NCBI GenBank assembly: GCA_900317515.1
Contig: ONHA01000004.1
Span: 32,571 to 96,570, forward strand
DNA length: 64,000 nt
Source: an uncultured Eubacteriales bacterium
Lineage (GTDB): Bacteria > Bacillota > Clostridia > Lachnospirales > Lachnospiraceae
Direction: 5' to 3'
Below, one piece after another: positions 43,137 through 51,880 of this stretch. Numbering within the stretch: position 1 is the first letter of the stretch; each line of letters starts with the position of its first letter. The translations under genes and the position numbers were made by a program. The notes under the pieces were generated by a model, which saw only the letters and a program-made list of their open reading frames with translations, did not search any database and had not been told where the DNA came from.

Positions 43137-44484
43137 AATGCAGTTTATTTCCTTCCGAATCCAGCAGCAGCCTTACCGCCCAGCGCGGGGCTCCGCCGGA
43201 AAAATACATTTCCTCGGTCTGATACACAAAAACCGTCTCATAGGGTGTCGGCTTCTTCGGGTATTCCCCGAATCCGTCCGTCAGATAGATCAGCCCTTTC
43301 AGATCCTTAAGCTCGCCGGCATCCATGAGGCTCTCGACATACTCAAAAGCCGGCCGAAAATCGGTGCCGCCTCCGCCTCGAACCTCGAAGCGCTCCATGT
43401 AGTCCGTAAGCTCCGAGGGCTTCTCAATCTTCACATCCGCCCTCACCTTGTCGTCGCACTCGAGGATCCTCAGGTTCACCCGGCTTAAGAAGACGTCCTC
43501 ATTGCCCAGAATGGCCGCCGTCTGCCTGAGGAACTTTTCCACCAGACGTCCCTGGCAGGAGGCGGACGTATCGATCGCGATCACAAGCTCGCTGACCTTT
43601 TTGCTCTCGCAGTACTCGTTTTCCTCGATGAGGGGCATATTTCCGTAGAGCGTGAGCCCGTAGTTGTAAAACCCGTAATCGAAAGAGTCCGGATCCACCT
43701 TCGGTTCCTCGCGCAAAACGGCAAATTTTTTCAGGAAATCCCGGTAGAGGACCTTCTTTCTGACTCTCACCGAGAGGATCTTCACAAGATTCCCGAGGCC
43801 CTTTCCGGCTTTGGCTCCCGAGGCCTCGATCTCCCTCAGGACCCGTCCTGCCTTCTCCTCCCACTTTTTCTGCAGGTTATCAAGCGCCTCCTCGCGCTCC
43901 TGCCGCTCCTTTTTGTCATTCTTCTCCGGTTTTTCCTTGTCCTGAAGCTCCTCCCAAAAGGAGTGGTCGTCCACGCAGAACTCCCCGGCGTAAACTGCCT
44001 CCGTCACGCCGTCAAGCCCCGTCTCCTCAAAATGCCGGTACAGCCTCTGGGCCGTCAGCACCTTGATTTCCCCCTCGAGCTTTGCGTAGATGGCCGCCCG
44101 CTTATCCTTCACGAGGCGGCTCACCGGAGCACAGTTCTCGATCGAATCGATGACCGACTCGGCCGCAATGTCCGCACAGAGGTTCCAGCGGATGCGGTCG
44201 TCCATGCCCTCCGGTGGCACCAGGTGCCCCAAAAGGCAGTGCAGAAGCGCGTGCAGATAGGCGCGGGGCAGCTCCTGCTCGCTCCGCGCAAAAGCCTGCA
44301 TGAGAAAGGTCGGATTGTAGCGCAGAAACTCCCCGTCGGTACCGAACGTTGTCGTTGTAAGGTCCATGCGGCCGGGCAGCGCATCCAGCGAGCTCCCAAG
44401 AAAAGGCATCGCAAGAAGAAGCTCCGTCCTCGTCTCAAAGAGAAGCTTCTCCCCAATCTCAGCCAGTTTCTCGGTCGCTTTCAC
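43126..44484 (-). CDS. VWA domain protein with N-terminal metallopeptidase-like domain (DUF2201-type)
   Basis: 452 residues. The N-terminal half includes YLHALLHCLLGHL (an HxxxH-like zinc motif at about 99-108) typical of the DUF2201 region. A charged linker (about 175-225) leads to a C-terminal VWA domain with the MIDAS motif AIDTSASCQG and the later VRGGGGTDFRPA and IYLTDGFG. It starts one base after the LRR gene stop and overlaps the ATPase gene, so all three are translated together. Likely partner of the MoxR ATPase. Confidence 0.85.
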   Translation of the reverse strand: MKATEKLAEIGEKLLFETRTELLLAMPFLGSSLDALPGRMDLTTTTFGTDGEFLRYNPTFLMQAFARSEQELPRAYLHALLHCLLGHLVPPEGMDDRIRWNLCADIAAESVIDSIENCAPVSRLVKDKRAAIYAKLEGEIKVLTAQRLYRHFEETGLDGVTEAVYAGEFCVDDHSFWEELQDKEKPEKNDKKERQEREEALDNLQKKWEEKAGRVLREIEASGAKAGKGLGNLVKILSVRVRKKVLYRDFLKKFAVLREEPKVDPDSFDYGFYNYGLTLYGNMPLIEENEYCESKKVSELVIAIDTSASCQGRLVEKFLRQTAAILGNEDVFLSRVNLRILECDDKVRADVKIEKPSELTDYMERFEVRGGGGTDFRPAFEYVESLMDAGELKDLKGLIYLTDGFGEYPKKPTPYETVFVYQTEEMYFSGGAPRWAVRLLLDSEGNKLHYEH

Positions 44485-45366
44485 TTAAAGTTCCTCCAGA
44501 TCAAAATCATCCTCAGTTGCCGCACCGCCGGCCCTTGCGAGCCTGGCGGAGAGCTCAGCATCGCCCATCTCCGCTGCGAGGACCGCACCCTCACGTGCTG
44601 CAGCGGGCGCAAGAAGTTCATTTTCCGCTAAGAAAAGCGCATTCTCGCGCTCGTTCGCCCTTATAAACGCCGGCAGGATCTCGGCACTCTCCTCAATGAG
44701 ATACCCGCGGTAGCGCTCCGCCGCCGAATCCGCAAGCTTAAACGGGAATCTCAGCCGCGACACCGCCACATGGGACGCGGTCTCAAAGCCATCGTTGACC
44801 GCCCGCTTGAATATCAGGTCATACCCTGTATAATTGATTCCTTTCCGCTCCAGCGTCTCCCGGTAGGCGTAGCCCGAGCCCTCAAGAAACGAGTGAAAGG
44901 CCCTCGCATGCGTGTCCTCATCGTGCCCGTAGACATATTTCGGAAAATAAAGCTCCGCATCGCCCTCCCGCATCCGCACGAGGACCGTCAGAGCCGCCTC
45001 CGTATCCGCCAGGATGTCCCGAAGCAGGGTCGCCCGGCCGCTTGCCGGAAATGAAACCGTAAGTCTCCTAAGGTTCGGAAGGTTCCTGACAGCGCCCAAA
45101 CCCACACCGAGCACCGTCGAGGGAAGGATCAGCTGTTCCAGATCCGGCATTCCGTAAAATGCAAAACTCCCGATCTCCATGACTCCTTCCGGAACACGGA
45201 CCTCCCGGACTCCCGAAACGCTCCGGAACGCCCCCGAACCGATCGACCTTACCGGCAGATCCTCGATCCTGTCAGGAACAACAATACGCGCTGCCGGGGC
45301 CTCTGCCCCGGCAACGCGCACATAAGCTCCTTCATTATCCGAAAGTATCTCATAGCGAAAATTCAT
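44485..45366 (-). CDS. Leucine-rich repeat (BspA-like) protein
   Basis: 293 residues. The first half holds about four LRR_5/BspA-type units (IEDLPVRSIGSGAFRSVSGV, VMEIGSFAFYGMPDLEQ). The second half is helical and not recognised (VYGHDEDTHARAFHSFLE onward). There is no signal peptide or anchor, unlike surface BspA proteins, so it should be cytoplasmic. Its tight packing with the VWA and MoxR genes suggests it is the recognition or client part of that system. Confidence 0.8.
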   Translation of the reverse strand: MNFRYEILSDNEGAYVRVAGAEAPAARIVVPDRIEDLPVRSIGSGAFRSVSGVREVRVPEGVMEIGSFAFYGMPDLEQLILPSTVLGVGLGAVRNLPNLRRLTVSFPASGRATLLRDILADTEAALTVLVRMREGDAELYFPKYVYGHDEDTHARAFHSFLEGSGYAYRETLERKGINYTGYDLIFKRAVNDGFETASHVAVSRLRFPFKLADSAAERYRGYLIEESAEILPAFIRANERENALFLAENELLAPAAAREGAVLAAEMGDAELSARLARAGGAATEDDFDLEEL

Positions 45367-45381
45367 ATCACAGCGATCCCT

Positions 45382-46110
45382 TTAGCCGAGCAGCTTATCG
45401 ATCAGAGGTCTCAGCACTTCCGCGGCGGCTTTGTAGCCGGCCTCCACCGGATGGCAGCCGTCCACGGAGTATTCCGGATTCATGAGCCCTTCCTCCGTCA
45501 CGAGGCGGGAATAGACATCCGCGTAGACATAGCCGTACTCATCGGCGATCTCCCGGATCATTTCGTTCAGCGCCTTGATATCGTCCTTCAGGTACGCGAT
45601 CGGGAATGCCTGCATCGTCGGCCCCTTCTTCGCCTCTTCTGCGTCGCCGTCCCAGCCCGGATAGACCGACTGCAGGATGACCGGAACGCCGGGCAGACGG
45701 TCCGCCATATAGCAGACGATGCGCTCGTAGTCTCCGGCCACATCCTCGGGGCTCCGCCCCTCGTTCATCATATCGTTGATGCCGATGAGCATGACCACCA
45801 TGGACGGCGAGGCGTCAAACACCGAGACCTTCATGCGGTCCAGGATATCCTTCGTCGTGTTGCCGGATATGCCGCGGTTCACGCAGTTAAGTCCCGGATA
45901 GAACTTCTCAAGATCACAGTAGTCCGTGATGGAATCCCCCAGGAATACGACCGGTCCGACTTTCTCCGTGCCGGCCTCGGCGGCTTTCGCGTGCATTTCA
46001 TTTTCCCTTGCGAAACGCTTTCCCTTGTCCTTGTTGTACTTTGTAAAATACAGGTCCAACGCTTTCTTCAGCAGTGGATTCTTTATCTTATTGCTCACTC
46101 CGCCCGGCAT
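45382..46110 (-). CDS. SGNH/GDSL-type esterase
   Basis: 242 residues without a signal peptide. The catalytic blocks are VVFLGDSITDYC (Ser), NRGISGNTTKDI (Gly/Asn), VMLIGINDMM (Asn) and VDGCHPVEAGY (Asp-His). Members deacetylate sugars or cleave lipids and lysophospholipids. Here it lies 12 bases after ugd and 15 before the LRR gene, in a cluster with polysaccharide- and glycolipid-related genes, which favours a sugar O-acyl esterase (inference). Confidence 0.9.
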   Translation of the reverse strand: MPGGVSNKIKNPLLKKALDLYFTKYNKDKGKRFARENEMHAKAAEAGTEKVGPVVFLGDSITDYCDLEKFYPGLNCVNRGISGNTTKDILDRMKVSVFDASPSMVVMLIGINDMMNEGRSPEDVAGDYERIVCYMADRLPGVPVILQSVYPGWDGDAEEAKKGPTMQAFPIAYLKDDIKALNEMIREIADEYGYVYADVYSRLVTEEGLMNPEYSVDGCHPVEAGYKAAAEVLRPLIDKLLG

Positions 46111-46122
46111 ACTCTCTCTCCT

Positions 46123-47355
46123 TTAGTCTCTTCTGAACAGGTCTCTCGTGTACACTTTATCTTCCACATCCGCCAGCACCGGATCGTAACGGTTCGCGAT
46201 GATACTGTCGGAGCCACGTTTGAACTTTTCAATGTCATTTACGACAAGACTGCCGAAAAATGTAGTCCCGTCCGGCAGCGTCGGCTCGTAGATGATCACA
46301 GTTGCGCCCTTACCCTTGATGCGCTTCATGACACCCTGTATCGAGGACTGGCGGAAATTGTCGCTGTTGGACTTCATGGTAAGGCGGTAGACGCCGACCG
46401 TGATCGGGCGCTCCTTCTCCGGGTTCCACATACCCGAAGGTCCGTAATACCCTGCTTTTGCCAGCACCATATCCGCAATATGGTCCTTGCGGGTCCGGTT
46501 GCTCTCCACGATCGCCTGGATCAGGTTCTCCGGCACATCCTGGAAATTCGCCAGCAGCTGCTTGGTATCCTTAGGCAGGCAGTAGCCGCCGTACCCGAAG
46601 GACGGGTTGTTATAGTGGGTTCCGATACGCGGGTCGAGGCAGACCCCGTCGATGATGTCGCGGGTCGACAGCCCCTTGATCTCCGCATAGGTATCAAGCT
46701 CATTAAAATAAGAAACTCTGAGAGCCAGATACGTGTTGGCAAAAAGCTTGACCGCCTCCGCCTCGGTAAGGCCCATGAAGAGTGTCGGGATATTCTCCTT
46801 GATCGCACCTTCCTGAAGCAGTTTCGCAAATGTCTCCGCCTCCGCCCTTCTCCCCTCCGGGCAGCCCACGATGATGCGGGACGGATAGAGATTGTCATAG
46901 AGGGCTCTGGACTCACGAAGAAATTCCGGGCTGAAGAGTATGCGGTCCGTCTGGTATTTTTTCCTGACAGACTCCGTATATCCGACCGGAATCGTCGACT
47001 TAATCACCATGGTGCAGTGGTCGTTGACGCTCATCACGAGCTCGATCACCTCCTCCACGTGGGAGGTGTCGAAGAAGTTCTTCTGAGCATCATAGTTGGT
47101 CGGAGCCGCGATGATCACGTAGTCCGCATCCTTGTAGGCCTCCGCCCCGTCAAGGGTCGCGTGGAGGTCCAGCCCTCTCTCCTCGTGTTCCCTCAGGAAC
47201 TTCTCGATCTCATCATCCTGGATCGGGCTCTCCCAGTTGTTCAATTTCTCGACCTTCTCCGGCACGACGTCGACCGCAGTCACATGGTTGTGCTGCGAGA
47301 GTAAAACGGCGAGCGAGAGGCCCACGTAGCCGGTACCGGCTGCTGCTATATTCAT
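46123..47355 (-). CDS. ugd: UDP-glucose 6-dehydrogenase
   Basis: 410 residues. The NAD site is [16 protein letters not shown], the catalytic Cys lies in [15 protein letters not shown], and the Lys/Asn region is [20 protein letters not shown]. It oxidises UDP-glucose to UDP-glucuronate for surface polysaccharides. SD AGGAGG upstream. It heads eight minus-strand genes with gaps of at most 15 bases or overlaps, down to 37209. A decayed second copy of the same family lies at 62.7 kb. Confidence 0.95.
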   Translation of the reverse strand: MNIAAAGTGYVGLSLAVLLSQHNHVTAVDVVPEKVEKLNNWESPIQDDEIEKFLREHEERGLDLHATLDGAEAYKDADYVIIAAPTNYDAQKNFFDTSHVEEVIELVMSVNDHCTMVIKSTIPVGYTESVRKKYQTDRILFSPEFLRESRALYDNLYPSRIIVGCPEGRRAEAETFAKLLQEGAIKENIPTLFMGLTEAEAVKLFANTYLALRVSYFNELDTYAEIKGLSTRDIIDGVCLDPRIGTHYNNPSFGYGGYCLPKDTKQLLANFQDVPENLIQAIVESNRTRKDHIADMVLAKAGYYGPSGMWNPEKERPITVGVYRLTMKSNSDNFRQSSIQGVMKRIKGKGATVIIYEPTLPDGTTFFGSLVVNDIEKFKRGSDSIIANRYDPVLADVEDKVYTRDLFRRD

Positions 47356-47387
47356 ATATATTTTTCCTCCTTAAGATTACACAAGAA

Positions 47388-47434
47388 AGTATAGCACAAA
47401 AAAAAAGAGGCTTCAACATGCTAGTTGAAGCCTC
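47388..47434 (-). promoter_or_regulatory. nagB terminator overlapped by the ugd promoter
   Basis: GAGGCTTCAAC (47407-47417) pairs perfectly with GTTGAAGCCTC (47424-47434), followed by a long T-run on the minus strand, ending nagB. TTGAAG (47411-47416), inside the hairpin arm, and TATACT (47388-47393) are 17 bp apart and form the best promoter for ugd, so the T-run is its spacer. Confidence 0.75.
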
Positions 47435-47443
47435 CCGTTTTCC

Positions 47444-48232
47444 TTACAGTCTCTCTTTCCTCTCAATATCCAGGAAATACTTGTACGTATCCACCGTCAG
47501 CTCGCCGCAGGCCGCCTCATCGCACGCGATGATCGCCGCATTGTGCATCTGCAGGGCACTGCAGGTCCACTTCTGGCTGACATTTCCCTCGACGACCGCT
47601 GCCAGCGCACGCGCCTTGTTGTGGCCGTTGATGAGGACCAGGACTTCCTTGGAATCCGTGACCGTGCCGATACCGACCGACAGAGCCTGCGCCGGAACCT
47701 TCTCCGGGTCATTTCCGAAGAACCGGGAATTCACGATGCGGGTGTCCGTCGTGAGGTCGCGAAGACCGGTTCTGGAAGTCAGGGACGTGAACGGCTCGTT
47801 GAAAGCAAGGTGACCGTCGACGCCGATGCCGCCCATGAAGAGGTCGATCCCGCCGAAGGAGGCGATCATCTCCTCATAGTGCTCGCACTCCGCGACCGGA
47901 TCCTCCGCCATACCGTTCAGGATATGGATGTTCTCAGCCGGAATGTCGATGTGGTCGAAGAAGTTGTCGTGCATGAAATACCAGTAGCTCTGATCATGCT
48001 CGTGGGGCAGGCCGACATACTCGTCCATGTTGAAGGTCACAACGTTCTTAAATGTGATCTCCCCTGCCTGATTCTTCTTGATGAGCTCCTTGTAGACGCC
48101 GATCGGCGAGGAACCCGTCGGAAGACCGAGCACAAACGGTCTGTCTTCCTTGTGGTTCTTGATCTTCTCCGCGATGTAGTTCGCGGCCCACTTGCTCATA
48201 TTTTCATAGTTTTCCTGAATAACAACTCTCAT
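47444..48232 (-). CDS. nagB: Glucosamine-6-phosphate deaminase
   Basis: 262 residues, the normal length. Motifs: VLGLPTGSSPIGVYKELI (phosphate binding), TFNMDEYVGLP (catalytic Asp region), GGIGVDGHLAFNEP (active-site Asp/His) and INGHNKARAL. It converts glucosamine-6-phosphate to fructose-6-phosphate plus ammonia, and can run in reverse with enough ammonia. The leader upstream carries a glmS-type ribozyme, which normally controls the biosynthetic glmS gene. No other amino-sugar gene is nearby. Confidence 0.96.
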   Translation of the reverse strand: MRVVIQENYENMSKWAANYIAEKIKNHKEDRPFVLGLPTGSSPIGVYKELIKKNQAGEITFKNVVTFNMDEYVGLPHEHDQSYWYFMHDNFFDHIDIPAENIHILNGMAEDPVAECEHYEEMIASFGGIDLFMGGIGVDGHLAFNEPFTSLTSRTGLRDLTTDTRIVNSRFFGNDPEKVPAQALSVGIGTVTDSKEVLVLINGHNKARALAAVVEGNVSQKWTCSALQMHNAAIIACDEAACGELTVDTYKYFLDIERKERL

Positions 48233-48261
48233 TTTTATTTTCCCTCTCTTATCTTCTTATT

Positions 48262-48401
48262 GCGACAGAAAAGGCCTTTGTTCCGGTTTTTATTCCGGGT
48301 TTTCTTCCTCTCTTTACGATCCGCTCTCTGACCGCGGCAGCATCCGCCGAGTGTTTCGATAACTGCCGATCCTCGTCACCCCTTGTATGGGCCGGGCGCT
48401 A
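48262..48401 (-). ncRNA. glmS-type self-cleaving ribozyme in the nagB leader
   Basis: Read on the minus strand, the leader has the conserved core of the glmS ribozyme in order: A before GCGCC (cleavage between 48400 and 48399), GACGAGG (48371-48377), UUAUCGA (48356-48362) and UCGGCGGAUGC (48340-48350). The helices also fit: P2.1 CGGCAG/CUGCCG (48363-48368 with 48335-48340), P3 CGGUC/GAUCG (48330-48334 with 48317-48321), a P4-like pairing ending at about 48267-48274, and a P4.1-like CCCGG/CCGG hairpin inside it. The P2a region is short. It ends about 30 bases before the nagB start. Glucosamine-6-phosphate is the known cofactor of this ribozyme class. Confidence 0.85.
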
Positions 48402-48493
48402 TGATGTCCCCTTTCCTCCGTTTAGGAGACGCCATTTACTTAAGTACTATACACCATATGCATGTAAGATGCTACAATTTTTTTCACAGACCC

Positions 48494-49795
48494 CTAAATC
48501 CCATACACCGGCCTGAAATAACTCTTCCACTGCCAGTTCCCGTTCTTGTAGTACCCTGTCACGATCGACTTAATGGAATACTCCTCCGGCAGCTCTCTCC
48601 TTGAGACCCGATAGGACCCGAAATCCCCCTCAAGTTCATATTTCTCAAAATGTCCTCCGATATTGTCCCAGTACCACCCATGTGCCAGCCTCTTTTCCGG
48701 CAGGTTCTCATACTGGGTCGTCGTGAGCTGATACTGTATATAGGTCGTACCGTCCTTCTCGAATCGGAACCCTTCATCGACCACCCAGTACAGGCACCAT
48801 CCCAGCTGGTAGACCCAGCAGTGCATGTCCGGCCTTGCAACGCGAAGCGTCCCCTTCTCAAGGATGTTCCTTAGATGCTCACCCTCTCCGGGATCCGGCA
48901 GGTCTGCATTTTCCGGGGCATAAAATACACCGCCATCCTTCACATAGATCCCCGTTCCGACAGGCTTCATAAAAGGCCATTTTATGAGAATCTCGTACTC
49001 CGCATCCTTATCAATCACTCCGACCGGCGCCGCAACGGTAAATCCGACATTCGTATAGTCGCACTCACACAGGAAATACGCGTTCACATCCGGCCGCGGC
49101 AGACCGCGCTCCGCGGTCAGCGCAAACTTTCCGCCCGTCTCTGTGGACCTAAGCCAGAGTTCATAGGGCTTATCCGGCTCATCATAGAAGAAGGCGAAGC
49201 CCGTAAGGCTCATTTTCCCGGAAGCTTCATCAAAGCTGACTTCCTCGACCTCAATACAATAGACCTTGGTCGCGTCGATATCGCCCTCAATCCCCTCGCC
49301 GGGCTTCCTTATGAAAATGAAAACACAGACCGCCACGAACCCGATATGAATCAGCGATGCGATCACATCTTTCTTTTCCCCGAAGATTTTTTTACAAACG
49401 AAATAAGAGATCAATCCCAGCAAAGCCCCGACCGTGTTCGAGACCACATCGTCCCACTCAAAGACCCCGCGAAGGAACACAAACTGCAGAACCTCTATGC
49501 ACAGCGAAAAGCCCGCTCCCGCTGCCGGAATCAGGAAAATGAACTTCTTTCCGCAATTTTCAGCATGCGAAAAGAGCCCGGCAAGCAGGAAACCGAGAGG
49601 CATAAACATAGCCATATTGGCGACTATCTTGATTCCAAGCTCGTTATTTCCCGCAAACCAGGCCCTGTAGGACCAGAATAAGTCAAAATGTGCACCACGA
49701 AGACCCTCTGAGCGACTGATGACTGTAAACCATAGAACGGTGAACATGTAAAATAAAAGCACACTTATCTCAACTACGAGTCTTTTATTTTTCAT
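48494..49795 (-). CDS. VanZ-like membrane protein with long soluble C-terminal region
   Basis: 433 residues from ATG 49795 (GGAGG upstream); another ATG at 49813 overlaps the gpsA stop and is equally possible. The first 155 residues have four to five membrane helices and the VanZ-like pattern NMAMFMPLGFLLAG and IEVLQFVFLRGVFEWDDVVS. The remaining 270 residues are soluble, probably outside the cell, and unrecognised, with many Trp/Tyr. VanZ itself gives low-level teicoplanin resistance; most family members have no known role. Same transcript as gpsA. Confidence 0.82.
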   Translation of the reverse strand: MKNKRLVVEISVLLFYMFTVLWFTVISRSEGLRGAHFDLFWSYRAWFAGNNELGIKIVANMAMFMPLGFLLAGLFSHAENCGKKFIFLIPAAGAGFSLCIEVLQFVFLRGVFEWDDVVSNTVGALLGLISYFVCKKIFGEKKDVIASLIHIGFVAVCVFIFIRKPGEGIEGDIDATKVYCIEVEEVSFDEASGKMSLTGFAFFYDEPDKPYELWLRSTETGGKFALTAERGLPRPDVNAYFLCECDYTNVGFTVAAPVGVIDKDAEYEILIKWPFMKPVGTGIYVKDGGVFYAPENADLPDPGEGEHLRNILEKGTLRVARPDMHCWVYQLGWCLYWVVDEGFRFEKDGTTYIQYQLTTTQYENLPEKRLAHGWYWDNIGGHFEKYELEGDFGSYRVSRRELPEEYSIKSIVTGYYKNGNWQWKSYFRPVYGI

Positions 49796-49812
49796 ACTCC
49801 TCCAACGGCTCA

Positions 49813-50871
49813 TCAGGCTTTTCCGGAGAGATCCTCCTGTACGGTATAAAGGGTATTCCCATAGTTCAGGTTGAAGACAGGCTTCGGCAGCTCCGTCTTT
49901 GTGCTCCGTCCCATCAGCTTCCGGACGGCTTCCTTCGGATCCGCCCCGTGGTTGATGACCGCATCGACGGAGGCCGTGATCGGCATCTCCACCCCGTACT
50001 TCTCCGCCAGCGTCATCGCGGCGGGAATCGCGTTGATACCCTCAACGACCATTCCGACCTGCTTTACCGCCTCGGAAGGCGTGTAACCCTGACCGATCAG
50101 ATACCCGCATCGGTTGTTACGGCTGTGGATAGAGGTCGCGGTGACGATCAGGTCGCCCATGCCCGCCAGTCCGGAAAATGTCTCCGGCAGGCATCCCATC
50201 TTCACTCCGAGACGGCTCATCTCCGCGAGCCCGCGGGTGATCAGCGCAGCCTTCGTGTTGTCACCGTAGCCGAGACCGGCCGAGATGCCGGAGGCCAGGG
50301 CGATGATATTTTTGAGTGCGCCGCAGAGCTCGACACCCTTCGTATCCGGGTTCGTGTAGACGCGCAATACCGGGTTCGTGAATGCCTCCTGCACCTTCTT
50401 CGCGGTTTCCATGTCCTCGCAGGCGGAGACGATCGTGGTCGGGATGTCCCTCGCGACTTCCTCCGCGTGGGTCGGCCCCGAGAGCGCGACCACGGTTGCC
50501 TGCGGGATCTCCGACCGGATCACCTCGCTCATGGTCATGAGCGTGTCCGGCTCAATTCCCTTGGCCACGTCGACGATGGTAGCCCCCTCCGGGATGAACG
50601 GGCAGGCCAGACGCGAAGTCCTTCTCACAAATACAGACGGGACCGCAAAGAGGTAGATGTCCTTATCTTTGCAGGCCTCCTCAATGCTCTTTGTGAACAC
50701 GATCTCATCCGGGATGATCATGTCCGGGAGATTCTTCTGCCTTCTTGTGCGGTTTAGTTCATCGATTTCTTCCGGGAGCGCGGACCAGACGGTCACGCCG
50801 TGCCCGTATACGCTCATGAGCCTTGCGAGGGCCATGCCCCAGGTGCCGGCTCCGATGACGGCGATGTTCAT
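49813..50871 (-). CDS. gpsA: Glycerol-3-phosphate dehydrogenase (NAD(P)+)
   Basis: 352 residues. The nucleotide site is IAVIGAGTWGMALARLM; catalytic Lys residues lie in VDVAKGIEPDT and CGALKNIIALASG; the substrate motif GPTHAEEVA is present. It reduces dihydroxyacetone phosphate to sn-glycerol-3-phosphate for phospholipid and teichoic acid backbones. It has a strong promoter and continues into the VanZ-like gene. It marks the end of the GC-rich chromosomal backbone; just upstream the base composition falls sharply. Confidence 0.95.
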   Translation of the reverse strand: MNIAVIGAGTWGMALARLMSVYGHGVTVWSALPEEIDELNRTRRQKNLPDMIIPDEIVFTKSIEEACKDKDIYLFAVPSVFVRRTSRLACPFIPEGATIVDVAKGIEPDTLMTMSEVIRSEIPQATVVALSGPTHAEEVARDIPTTIVSACEDMETAKKVQEAFTNPVLRVYTNPDTKGVELCGALKNIIALASGISAGLGYGDNTKAALITRGLAEMSRLGVKMGCLPETFSGLAGMGDLIVTATSIHSRNNRCGYLIGQGYTPSEAVKQVGMVVEGINAIPAAMTLAEKYGVEMPITASVDAVINHGADPKEAVRKLMGRSTKTELPKPVFNLNYGNTLYTVQEDLSGKA

Positions 50872-50962
50872 TTTTGTTTTCTCCTTTCTATCTCTTCAGA
50901 GGCTGCTTTGCAAGGGTTTAGATAAGTTCCCATGTACTCCTCTCCGACAAATCCACTATATT

Positions 50963-50991
50963 ATTATATCATTCAGTCGGAAATTCGTCAA
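50963..50991 (-). promoter_or_regulatory. Promoter for gpsA
   Basis: TTGACG (50986-50991), 17-bp spacer, perfect TATAAT (50963-50968) on the minus strand. Confidence 0.75.
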
Positions 50992-51046
50992 TTTCCCCAC
51001 AAATTGGAAGACTGACCAAACAATAGCCCTAAGAGTATCTACGATT

Positions 51047-51871
51047 TCATTCCTTATATCGCAGGTCACCGGTTCCTTTGATTTCAAATTTCCCCGCGTA
51101 GAGGTCCTCGAACAGTTGGTCAAAACCAACATTGATCCTTTCCGATGATGAGTGAGCCCACACTTTCATACCCAACTGATGGTGAAGAGACAAAAAACTG
51201 CAAAAAGACTCGTAATACTGCCGGGCGGTTTCCTTTGCAAGTCCGTCTGCCTGTAATTTCTGGAATGTTGACAAGATGCTCAAACAGCGAATCTGATTAC
51301 CAATGTAAGCTACCCTTTGGCGTGCCTTTCTGTCGTCGGAACAAAAGATCACCACTTTTCCGGGATGTTTCAGCTGCAGCAATTGAGCCAAAACAAGAGA
51401 TTTCTTTTCGCCCATACTGCTGCCGTTTGGAATTACAGCATCGCAGGATGCCAATGTGGTCAAGAATTGTTCTTTATCTGCATCTTCAGGTAAACTAATC
51501 AATGGCTGATAAAAAGTGCAGAAAAACGATTTTCCAACGTTTTTTGGAAATGCATCGCAACTTGTCTTTAACATCTCATAATAAATCTGCGGCGAACCAC
51601 TTCCGAACAGCTCATCTATTTCACTCAGGATTTTTACGTCAGAATAAAGCTGAATTTTCCCATTCTTAACTTGCTCCTCAATCCATGGAAGAGGATCTGG
51701 AGAAAACCCGTGTGTGTGCAACTCGCTAATAATCTTTTCATGGCAGAAGAAATCGTACCCCTCGAATTGCATGATCAAATTTGCAAGAGGCTCGTGATTC
51801 CTGTTTTGAGCCAGCTGCGTTTTGAACAGAAAGTCCGTATCCAGGAGAGCTTTCTTTGATTTTTCGCTCAT
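51047..51871 (-). CDS. PIN-like nuclease protein, probable toxin of an Xre/ImmA/PIN set
   Basis: 274 residues, low GC. The acidic residues expected of a PIN fold are seen in order: KALLDTDFLFK (first Asp), MGEKKSLVLAQLL (Glu) and VIFCSDDRKARQR (two Asp). Overall it resembles COG-type PIN-like proteins that sit next to Xre-COG2856 genes. It starts 9 bases after the ImmA/IrrE gene stop, so the three genes form one operon. A role as RNase toxin held by the upstream proteins is inference from this arrangement. Confidence 0.65.
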   Translation of the reverse strand: MSEKSKKALLDTDFLFKTQLAQNRNHEPLANLIMQFEGYDFFCHEKIISELHTHGFSPDPLPWIEEQVKNGKIQLYSDVKILSEIDELFGSGSPQIYYEMLKTSCDAFPKNVGKSFFCTFYQPLISLPEDADKEQFLTTLASCDAVIPNGSSMGEKKSLVLAQLLQLKHPGKVVIFCSDDRKARQRVAYIGNQIRCLSILSTFQKLQADGLAKETARQYYESFCSFLSLHHQLGMKVWAHSSSERINVGFDQLFEDLYAGKFEIKGTGDLRYKE

Positions 51872-51880
51872 GTGCCCTCC

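Noticed and set aside
45451-47304. 617-codon plus-strand frame opposite SGNH and ugd
   Set aside because: It spans two clear genes on the other strand and carries no recognisable domain.
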